DNA of 7,436 bases. Origin: Flavobacteriales bacterium (GTDB lineage: Bacteria > Bacteroidota > Bacteroidia > Flavobacteriales_D > Crocinitomicaceae). Shown in pieces: positions 1-5,799 of this stretch (its first letter is position 1; each line of letters opens with the position of its first letter). Position numbers and translations under genes: made by a program. Under the pieces are notes generated by a model. It did not search any database. It had not been told where the DNA came from and saw only the letters and a list, made by a program, of their open reading frames with translations. The stretch covers positions 1 through 7,436 of the forward strand of contig CANHQC010000094.1 in assembly GCA_947462695.1 (NCBI GenBank). Direction: 5' to 3'.

Positions 1-2402
1 GATTCAAGCGGAATGTTCGAAGCGACTTGCGTTGGATTGCTTAACCAGAGCGGTTTGAGGACATCGATCCACAAACGGGCATCGGAAGCCAAAAGTTCAC
101 GAATCGTTGGTAAATTTCTCGATTTCGCAAAAACCTTGACAAGAATCGATTTCCCATTCTTCAATCGTTTTTTCAACTCTTTTTCTTCTGAATTGAGTTT
201 GTTTGTTGCTGCCGTGAGCAAGAGCGAATAGCGATTAAATCGTGCCAATTGACGGGCGTGAATATGTTCAGCAAGCAGTTCTCCTTCTTCCTCCTGAAGT
301 TGATGAATCCGCCTACATTTTTCTATAAGTCCGTGCGCTGAAAAGTCCGTCAACTGAGGAAATTGATTTGAGAGCCGGACAAACGTACGCTTGTAAATGG
401 CAGCAAACAACTCTTCTGCTGAGTTAAAAAGCAACAGATTGACTGCTAAATTCTCAGGAAGCAGTAAAAGTTCTTCTCGAAAATGCATCATAGTGGGAAA
501 GTGCACCAACAAATGGTTAAGTACAGGTTCTAATTCAGTGGTGTCATCGAGTTGTAAATGGTTGTATAAACTGCTGTAAAGCCCATTCAATTGTTGGTTA
601 TTGTCTGAAAAGTCATGTTTTTCCTTCTCTGTTAATCCTTGCCATAATGACCAGTCTGATGAGGATAATGCGCGCTCAAGGTGTTCAATCTCTGGTAAGT
701 CAACCTCAGGATGGACGATGCCCAACTCTTGCAGTTTCATTCGAACGGCTTCTTTATCGCGTGTTGCGTTTAACCAAATCAGTTGATTTTTCAGAGCCGC
801 TGAAGCAAAATTGACTGGGATATCGGCGAATGTAGACCACGTTTTTTTGAACTGGATTTTTTTCCAAAATCCTGAATGGGCAGATTGCTCTAAAAGAAAT
901 GTACATTCCAATTCCGAAGGAATCGTCTTCCAATGAATGCACTGTGTTTTTGCTTGTGCTTCATACTGAACTGCCTTTGAATAGCTTGATTGTAACCGTT
1001 TCAGTTTTTTATGTGCAGCAGATCCGGAAATCAAAAGGGGTTCAAACGTTTTAAAACTTGGTTGGTTTAATACGTGACAAACCGCTGCTTTTTTCATGGC
1101 CCTTTGCAGGTCTTTCCATGTGCGGATGTCGAACTGTTGATTTAACGCGGACCATTCTTCTTTCCATTGACGAACTAGCACATCCAGTTTAAAAAAAGTA
1201 GTGGAAGCTAATAGTGTGCGTTTGATTCGACTTACACTAGTAGTCAACGATCGATCATACAATTCGCGAACCAGGTGCTCCCATCGAAGCCAATCTGAAA
1301 GATCAGGAAGTTGAGTGAAGTATTCCACTTTTTCCAACGCTTTTGGTTCCAGTACTTTAAAGGCAGAATAGTCCACTCCTCCGGCGATTCCCGATGTGTT
1401 TACCAGATCCAGTTGCAGTTGCAATTGATCAATATGCTGCTCTGATAGGCGGAGTTGTGCAGGTAAACTACCACTAGATTTATTTTCCAATTGCTGCCAA
1501 CTTGCTTTTAATTCAGCGATGAAATCGGTTGAAATAGTTGTAGAACTGGCAATGAACGCGTAGTGATCGAGCCCAAATTGAGCCAATTTCTTTTGTAAGA
1601 CTTCCAGAGCCACCCGTTTTTCAGAAACAACTAACGCATTTTTACCGTTCGCCAAGACATTCGCAAGTAAGGTGGTTAACACGTGTGATTTTCCTGTTCC
1701 AGGCGGACCTTGAATGACCAAATTCTTTTCACCGGCTAGTTGCACCGCTTTCATTTGATCATTGTCTAATGGGTATAAAGGATAGGATACAAACCCGTCG
1801 TTTATTTTTTCATGTGGTTCTTCACCTAACAGCTGACTGACAATGGAAGAATTCGGAAGCGTCAACACCGTTTCCAATTCTTTAACAAGCGCAAATCGAT
1901 GGTGGTGAAAGTTGCCAATTGCACTGAAACTACTGGTTGCATTTTCGAAGCCATGCACCTTTAACCAGTCAATGCAAGTTAATTTATCAATGTCTTCCTC
2001 CGAGAATTCCAATTCAAATTGCCGCTTTAAGTGCAACGGAATAAACGGATTTAGAAAGGATTCCTCCGGATCAGAATGAAAGGAAACGGCCTGCTTTAAG
2101 CGATCTCGTGTAATGGTCAAGGGAGTTAACCAGATGGGGCTGCTAACCAGTTTGTCATTGACCAGCCATTGCAAGCTTCCTTCTGCAAAACACAACGGAA
2201 ACGATCCGTTTTCACGCTGGGTCTCAACCGCCTTTTGAATGATCTTTTTGATGGTTCCCTCGAATGGAAAAGGTTGTGTTAAGCGACCCGAATCGACAGG
2301 ATGTACATGATGGTGTTCACTATCCACCAATGGATCGTTTGACGGGAACCAGATAAGTTCGTCCAATAATTCGCGCAAACGGTCTTTTCCACTCTGTACC
2401 AC
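1..2402 (-). CDS. DUF4011-type superfamily 1 helicase (UPF1/DNA2-like ATPase), C-terminus beyond the window
   Basis: An 800-codon frame with no stop runs from GTG at 2402 off the left edge; I checked every codon. An in-frame TAG at 2406-2408 limits the N-terminus, and the first in-frame ATG is residue 217, so GTG is the likely start. Residues ~68-175 resemble DUF4011 regions: FAEGSLQWL near 71-79, LNPF near 117-120 and IGNF before a HHH run at 166-168. A DNDQ element (213-216) precedes Walker A GPPGTGKS (232-239), and motif Ia VVSEK follows at 258-262. A long, largely helical, charged insert (about 270-780) includes a probable coiled coil near 690-750. The last visible segment (LKPLWLSNP, from residue 782) matches the stretch that in this family directly precedes motif II (DEAS). 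ATP-driven nucleic-acid unwinding or translocation is inferred from family; motifs II-VI and any C-terminal nuclease are not visible. Role unknown: DNA repair, RNA metabolism or phage defence are all possible. Confidence 0.85.
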   Translation of the reverse strand, partial: MVQSGKDRLRELLDELIWFPSNDPLVDSEHHHVHPVDSGRLTQPFPFEGTIKKIIQKAVETQRENGSFPLCFAEGSLQWLVNDKLVSSPIWLTPLTITRDRLKQAVSFHSDPEESFLNPFIPLHLKRQFELEFSEEDIDKLTCIDWLKVHGFENATSSFSAIGNFHHHRFALVKELETVLTLPNSSIVSQLLGEEPHEKINDGFVSYPLYPLDNDQMKAVQLAGEKNLVIQGPPGTGKSHVLTTLLANVLANGKNALVVSEKRVALEVLQKKLAQFGLDHYAFIASSTTISTDFIAELKASWQQLENKSSGSLPAQLRLSEQHIDQLQLQLDLVNTSGIAGGVDYSAFKVLEPKALEKVEYFTQLPDLSDWLRWEHLVRELYDRSLTTSVSRIKRTLLASTTFFKLDVLVRQWKEEWSALNQQFDIRTWKDLQRAMKKAAVCHVLNQPSFKTFEPLLISGSAAHKKLKRLQSSYSKAVQYEAQAKTQCIHWKTIPSELECTFLLEQSAHSGFWKKIQFKKTWSTFADIPVNFASAALKNQLIWLNATRDKEAVRMKLQELGIVHPEVDLPEIEHLERALSSSDWSLWQGLTEKEKHDFSDNNQQLNGLYSSLYNHLQLDDTTELEPVLNHLLVHFPTMMHFREELLLLPENLAVNLLLFNSAEELFAAIYKRTFVRLSNQFPQLTDFSAHGLIEKCRRIHQLQEEEGELLAEHIHARQLARFNRYSLLLTAATNKLNSEEKELKKRLKNGKSILVKVFAKSRNLPTIRELLASDARLWIDVLKPLWLSNPTQVASNIPLE

Positions 2403-2446
2403 GTGCTAAATTTAAGAAAAGTTTTACGGGTGGATTATCGTAAACA

Positions 2447-2496
2447 GTTTGAACCTTGAGCTCCCTTTGAACCTTAAATTATGGTTGAAACCTAAA
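2447..2496 (+). repeat. Degenerate 7-bp repeats, left block (CTTTGAA/CCTTGAA orientation)
   Basis: Units are GTTTGAA (2447-2453), CCTTGAG (2454-2460), a 4-base interruption, CTTTGAA (2465-2471) and CCTTAAA (2472-2478). A decayed part with GGTTGAAACC follows at 2483-2492. The consensus CCTTGAA is shared with the right block. The 7-base period is not a multiple of three and the units are imperfect, as expected of noncoding decayed repeats. Confidence 0.7.
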
Positions 2497-2518
2497 CACG
2501 TCCCATTCTTGTTTGACG

Positions 2519-2560
2519 TTCAACGTTTAAAGTTCAAAGCTTCGCGTTCAAAGTTGAGTA
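2519..2560 (-). repeat. Degenerate 7-bp repeats, middle block in inverted orientation (TTCAAAG)
   Basis: Six units are in perfect 7-base phase: TTCAACG (2519), TTTAAAG (2526), TTCAAAG (2533), CTTCGCG (2540), TTCAAAG (2547) and TTGAGTA (2554). TTCAAAG is the reverse complement of the CTTTGAA unit of the left block, so this block points the opposite way from its neighbours. Confidence 0.75.
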
Positions 2561-2561
2561 T

Positions 2562-2596
2562 CCTTAAACCTTGAACCTTGAATTTTGAACCTCCTT
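2562..2596 (+). repeat. Degenerate 7-bp repeats, right block (CCTTGAA orientation)
   Basis: Five units are in phase: CCTTAAA (2562), CCTTGAA (2569), CCTTGAA (2576), TTTTGAA (2583) and CCTCCTT (2590). Bases 2562-2577 can pair with 2517-2532 in the middle block at 13 of 16 positions, so the two blocks can form an imperfect hairpin or cruciform with a 29-base loop. Confidence 0.75.
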
Positions 2597-2672
2597 AGAA
2601 ATAATTCTATTTGCAAAACAATCAACGCAGTCATTTAGAACAACACCCAATCATTCAACCGACGGAAAAATG

Positions 2673-2680
2673 TATTTTTG
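2673..2680 (+). promoter_or_regulatory. Possible Bacteroidota -7 element (TATTTTTG)
   Basis: TATTTTTG fits the Bacteroidota TAnnTTTG -7 consensus exactly and lies 26 bases before the ATG at 2707, giving a leader of about 20 bases. I find no TTG at the expected -33 distance, so the call is weak. If real, it excludes the TTG at 2611 as a start, because transcription would begin after it. Confidence 0.3.
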
Positions 2681-2706
2681 TCCACAACATCATTAATAAA
2701 AAAGAC

Positions 2707-3849
2707 ATGAAATTTGCCACAAAAGCCATACACGCAGGTGTTCATCCGGATGAGTCAACGGGTGCGATTATGACACCAATTTACCAAACATCAACTTATG
2801 TGCAAGAAGCGCCAGGAGTAAATAAAGGTTACGGTTATGCGCGTGGTAAAAATCCTACAAGAGAGGTGCTTCAGAACAACATTGCGGCATTGGAAAATGG
2901 AAAACATTGCGTGTGTTTTAGCAGTGGTGTAGCGGCAACTGATGCCGTTCTGAAAATGTTAAGCCCTGGTGATGAGGTAATTACTGGTGACGATTTGTAC
3001 GGTGGAACCTACCGTTTGTTCACGAAGATCTACGAGAAGTTTGGCATTAAATTCCACTTTATCGATTTGACAAATGCGGACAACATTAAGCAGTACATCA
3101 ATGATAAAACAAAATTGATTTGGGCGGAGACACCAACTAATCCTACGATGCAAATCATTGATATAGAAGCGTGTTCGACAATCGCAAAAGCACACGGATT
3201 GATTATGGTCGCTGATAATACGTTCGCTTCGCCGTATTTGCAAAACCCGCTTGATCTTGGTGCAGATATCGTTATGCATTCCGTAACAAAATACCTCGGG
3301 GGTCACTCCGATGTAGTCATGGGAGCATTAATTACGAACCGTGAAGAGTTGCACGAGCAGTTGTATTTCATCCTCAATAGTTCAGGCGCTAATCCCGGTC
3401 CGATGGATTCATTCCTTGTACTTCGTGGAATTAAAACCTTGCACTTACGCATGCAACGCCACTGTGAAAATGGCCGAAAAATTGCCCACTACTTGAAAAA
3501 TCATCCGGCAATTGAAAAGGTGTACTGGCCAGGATTCGAAGATCACCCCAATCACCACATCGCTAAAAAGCAAATGCGCGATTTTGGCGGGATGATTTCC
3601 ATCGTATTGAAAAATGCGACGATCGAGAATACCTTCAGAATCGCTTCATCCTTCGAAGTATTTTCGTTAGCTGAATCTTTGGGTGGTGTTGAATCGTTAA
3701 TCAATCACCCAGCGACTATGACACACGCATCAATTCCGAAAGAGGAACGCGAAAAAGCGGGGGTGGTAGACACCATGTTGAGATTGAGCGTTGGTGTTGA
3801 GGATGTGGACGATTTAATTGCTGACCTCGAGCAAGCGTTAAGTCGATAA
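2707..3849 (+). CDS. metB: Cystathionine gamma-synthase / gamma-lyase family PLP enzyme
   Basis: This 380-residue protein belongs to the Cys/Met-metabolism PLP-dependent family (fold type I), whose members are usually about 380-400 residues. The chosen ATG begins [11 protein letters not shown], the usual N-terminus of the family. Visible landmarks are the YxYxR segment at 42-46 (cofactor phosphate binding from the partner subunit), SSGVAA at 72-77, Y98 in DDLYGG (ring stacking), D170 in VADNT (pyridine nitrogen), K195 in [11 protein letters not shown] (Schiff-base lysine), the [10 protein letters not shown] signature at 322-331 and R359 in LRLSVG (substrate carboxylate). The likely reaction joins an activated homoserine ester and cysteine to make cystathionine in the cytoplasm. 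Gamma-lyase, or sulfide-using homocysteine synthesis, cannot be separated by eye. The glutamate at 323 favours gamma-type chemistry over beta-lyase. The downstream SDR starts within its stop codon, so the two genes are almost certainly co-transcribed. Confidence 0.93.
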   Translation: MKFATKAIHAGVHPDESTGAIMTPIYQTSTYVQEAPGVNKGYGYARGKNPTREVLQNNIAALENGKHCVCFSSGVAATDAVLKMLSPGDEVITGDDLYGGTYRLFTKIYEKFGIKFHFIDLTNADNIKQYINDKTKLIWAETPTNPTMQIIDIEACSTIAKAHGLIMVADNTFASPYLQNPLDLGADIVMHSVTKYLGGHSDVVMGALITNREELHEQLYFILNSSGANPGPMDSFLVLRGIKTLHLRMQRHCENGRKIAHYLKNHPAIEKVYWPGFEDHPNHHIAKKQMRDFGGMISIVLKNATIENTFRIASSFEVFSLAESLGGVESLINHPATMTHASIPKEEREKAGVVDTMLRLSVGVEDVDDLIADLEQALSR

Positions 3850-4550
3850 TGAACGAAATCATATACATTACCGGCGTTTCGAAAGGTCTCGGCAAGGAAA
3901 TGGCCATGCTCTTTTTGGATAAAGGTCATCGGGTGGTCGGTATCGGCAGAAGTCATGACATTTCACACGATAAATTTGAATTCATTTCGTGCGATTTAGC
4001 GGATTTAGATCAAGTTAAAGCCATTGCGTTTGATCACCACTCACCAGCGGTATTGATAAACAACGCCGGATTGATCGGTCCACTCAATCGTTTTTTAGAC
4101 GCTTCGGTTTCTTCCTCTTTGGATGTGTTAACGGTGAATACGCTTGCAGTGATGCAATTAACGCACGCATTTCTAGCCAATACTGAACAGAAACGAACCG
4201 TTGTAACGATTAGCTCAGGAGCAGCAACTCGATCAATTCCCGGTTGGGCAGCATACTGTGCATCCAAAGCAGCTGTCGATCGATTTATGGAAACGGTACA
4301 ACTCGAATGCGACGAAAAAGGATGGCCTCATCGCCTGTTTTCGGCTTCTCCAGGTGTTATTGATACGCCAATGCAAGAAGCCATTCGATCAGCTAATCCA
4401 ACTGAATTTTCATCCTTAACCACATTCATTGGTCTGAACGAGAACAACGAACTTCAATCCCCGGAAGAAATTGCTCAGAAAGTAGCATCCCTTATTGCAA
4501 ACCAATCAAATTATCCCTGCTTACTTCATTTGCGGGATGTGGTTGATTGA
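3849..4550 (+). CDS. Short-chain dehydrogenase/reductase, YueD / sepiapterin-reductase-like
   Basis: This 233-residue classical SDR has a Rossmann fold and uses NAD(P)H to reduce a carbonyl or oxidise an alcohol. Motifs are TGVSKGLG (8-15, nucleotide binding), NNAG (71-74), N97 in TVNT, the ISSGAA strand (121-126) with the catalytic serine, Y136-x3-K140 in YCASK, and PGVIDT (168-173). R34 after the second strand suggests NADP(H). The LINNAG, SSGAA, GWxAYCxSK and SPGVxDTxMQ blocks and the later LNE...SPEE segment recall Bacillus YueD (benzil-reductase type) and sepiapterin reductase more than fatty-acid FabG enzymes. Its ATG shares the final A of the upstream TAA (TAATG), indicating translational coupling to the cystathionine enzyme. 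The physiological substrate is unknown, and involvement in sulfur amino-acid metabolism rests only on position. No Shine-Dalgarno site is evident. Confidence 0.9.
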   Translation: MNEIIYITGVSKGLGKEMAMLFLDKGHRVVGIGRSHDISHDKFEFISCDLADLDQVKAIAFDHHSPAVLINNAGLIGPLNRFLDASVSSSLDVLTVNTLAVMQLTHAFLANTEQKRTVVTISSGAATRSIPGWAAYCASKAAVDRFMETVQLECDEKGWPHRLFSASPGVIDTPMQEAIRSANPTEFSSLTTFIGLNENNELQSPEEIAQKVASLIANQSNYPCLLHLRDVVD

Positions 4551-4623
4551 AATGTAACTAAGGGCACACAGCAGTTGGATGAAAAGCCACAACTTTGTCA
4601 CTTCAAATTGAATAGAAAACTCA
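4551..4623. other. Short gap between SDR and exporter genes
   Basis: These 73 bases hold a small stem, AGTTG (4573-4577) pairing with CAACT (4590-4594), and an imperfect CAACTTTG -7-like string, but no TTG at a fitting distance. There is no T-run, so I see no terminator. The exporter could be read through from upstream or have its own weak promoter here. Confidence 0.35.
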
Positions 4624-5625
4624 ATGATAAAGAGAATCAATACATTCTTTGAGGACAAATGGAAAGGTATTCTATTTACGGCAATCATTGGGGTCACTTC
4701 AATTGTTCTTGAGCCATTCATGCCTTCTTGGTTGAATAGCATTTTGTTGGCATTGCTCATCGGAATAGCAGTGGGTAACTGGACAAAAGTACCAGCGTCA
4801 TTTTCAGCTGGTGTTGAATACACGAGTGCGAAGATGCTGGAATATTCCCTTTTGTTTCTAGCCGTCGGAATTAACTATGCTGAAATAGGTGAGTTGGGAA
4901 CCACTGCGTTTTTGGGAATTGTTTTCGTTGTTTTCTTAGTGTTGTCGCTGACGGTATTTCTTTCGCGACGAATGAATTGTCCGGGTAACACCGGGATATT
5001 GGTTGGATTTGGCACGGCGATTTGCGGATCAAGTGCAATAGCTGCTTTGGCTTCATCGACAAAAAACAATGAAAAAGAAGACGTGGCAATCGCAATGGCA
5101 GTAGTAAACTTGTTGGGAACAGTGGGAATGTTGTTTTTCCCAATGATTCTTTCTAGGATGGATGTACCCACGTCAACAATCGGGTTTTTGGTAGGTGGTT
5201 CCTTGCATTCGGTCGGAAATGTGGCTGGAGCAGGATTCTCTATCGGAGAAACAGCTGGAGATGCAGCAATTACAGTCAAGCTGGCCCGCGTTGCGCTCTT
5301 AACTCCCGGATTGATTTACATGACTTATCTAACTCGACAACAACAAGCAAAAGGCTGGAAAAGCTATTTAAAGTTACCGTGGTACTTAGTTGCATTTATT
5401 GCCATCTCACTTCTCGTTTCTTTTGTTGACATTCCTGAACCCCTTACTAAAGATTTAGAGCGCATCGGAAAAATCACCTTAACGATCGCCATGGCTGGAA
5501 TCGGCCTGAGAGTGAGCTTCAAAAAGCTGCTAATGGCAGGAAGTAAAGGACTAACTTTTGGTGTCCTTATTTTCGGATTACAATTACTCCTATTGTTTGC
5601 TGTGGTTGCGCTAATGAATAGTTAG
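4624..5625 (+). CDS. YeiH/UPF0324-family putative sulfate exporter (PSE family)
   Basis: This 333-residue integral membrane protein has about ten hydrophobic segments (near 15-30, 38-53, 72-85, 93-114, 124-145, 155-178, 183-205, 220-236, 252-270, 282-298 and 308-330). The family signature GTAICGSSAIAAL (130-142) is clear, followed by VVNLLGTVGMLFFP (160-173), GGSLHSVGNVAGAG (191-204) and KLARVALLTPGL (219-230), all in the order usual for the family. Length matches the usual 330-350 residues. Members are annotated as putative sulfate exporters, and relatives occur beside genes for organosulfonate breakdown, but transport is poorly tested experimentally. Here the gene lies 73 bp after the SDR, near a cystathionine enzyme, which suits a role in disposing of a sulfur oxyanion or other sulfur-linked anion. 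The segment after GGSLH differs from the HE-x-AQV type found in many relatives. The ATG start is preceded by an A-rich stretch and is the only sensible choice before the first membrane segment. Confidence 0.88.
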   Translation: MIKRINTFFEDKWKGILFTAIIGVTSIVLEPFMPSWLNSILLALLIGIAVGNWTKVPASFSAGVEYTSAKMLEYSLLFLAVGINYAEIGELGTTAFLGIVFVVFLVLSLTVFLSRRMNCPGNTGILVGFGTAICGSSAIAALASSTKNNEKEDVAIAMAVVNLLGTVGMLFFPMILSRMDVPTSTIGFLVGGSLHSVGNVAGAGFSIGETAGDAAITVKLARVALLTPGLIYMTYLTRQQQAKGWKSYLKLPWYLVAFIAISLLVSFVDIPEPLTKDLERIGKITLTIAMAGIGLRVSFKKLLMAGSKGLTFGVLIFGLQLLLLFAVVALMNS

Positions 5626-5647
5626 TTTATTTTAGCGCACTATTTTT
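5607..5647 (+). terminator. Probable intrinsic terminator overlapping the exporter stop codon
   Basis: TGCGCTAA (5607-5614) pairs perfectly with TTAGCGCA (5632-5639), an 8-bp stem with a 17-base loop, followed closely by CTATTTTT (5640-5647). The left arm lies inside the last codons of the exporter and the TAG stop (5623-5625) is in the loop. The long loop weakens the call, but the GC-containing stem and T-run fit a transcription end for the 2707-5625 gene run. Confidence 0.6.
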
Positions 5648-5735
5648 CGATAAATCTCTTGATTTAAGGCTTCCAATCGATCGGATATACGTCTGACATG
5701 TATAGTTTTCATTAAGAATTTTTTATCCCAATGTG

Positions 5736-5762
5736 TTGATAAGAAAACCTTTTTGTAATTTG
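5736..5762 (+). promoter_or_regulatory. Possible Bacteroidota promoter for the M43 protease
   Basis: TTG (5736-5738) is followed after 17 bases by TAATTTG (5756-5762), one base short of TAnnTTTG. Transcription would start near 5769, giving a leader of about 30 bases before the ATG at 5800. This sits after the terminator of the upstream run, as expected for an independent unit. Confidence 0.4.
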
Positions 5763-5799
5763 GAACGTTTTTAAAAAAGACATTAAACTGTTATACGCT

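Larger units (their letters stand above)
2403..2706. other. Divergent intergenic region with no gene
   Basis: This 304-bp stretch lies between the helicase start on the minus strand and the cystathionine enzyme start on the plus strand, so promoters for both directions should be here. The left part (2447-2596) is filled with degenerate 7-bp repeats. The right part (2597-2706) is AT-rich and open in the frame of the downstream gene from a TTG at 2611, but those 32 codons do not look like protein from that family. I see no tRNA, no riboswitch-like fold and no convincing small gene. Confidence 0.7.

Noticed and set aside
13..942. Several short open frames on both strands at 13-231, 397-579, 601-786 and 754-942
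   Set aside because: They lie inside the long minus-strand helicase frame in other phases, and none shows a recognisable protein.
1739..1754. ATG at 1754 as the helicase start
   Set aside because: It lies 15 residues before Walker A, within the conserved DNDQ-M-K-A-V-Q element, and would delete the whole DUF4011-like region that is clearly coding upstream.
2447..2596. CRISPR array
   Set aside because: The repeats are only 7 bases, contiguous and degenerate, with no unique spacers and no cas genes nearby.
2611..2706. 32-codon upstream extension of the cystathionine enzyme from a TTG
   Set aside because: The extra residues do not resemble the family N-terminus, whereas [11 protein letters not shown] at 2707 does. 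A possible -7 element at 2673 would also lie inside the extension.
2403..2706. SAM or other riboswitch upstream of the cystathionine enzyme
   Set aside because: I could not find a multi-stem conserved core. The only strong pairing comes from the 7-bp repeats, and the likely leader after 2680 is too short.
2959..3306. Antisense frames inside the cystathionine, SDR and exporter genes (including 3705-3956, 4034-4267, 4521-4823 and 4875-5279)
   Set aside because: They are opposite-strand shadows of well-supported genes, with no family resemblance of their own.
5651..5666. Small perfect hairpin TAAATC-tctt-GATTTA
   Set aside because: It is almost all A/T with a 6-bp stem and no T-run after it. 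It may be part of the upstream transcript end but is too weak to call.
5686..5704. TATAC...GTATA imperfect palindrome as an operator
   Set aside because: The arms are only 5 bp with a 9-base gap in AT-rich sequence, which is easily found by chance. No regulator gene is present.
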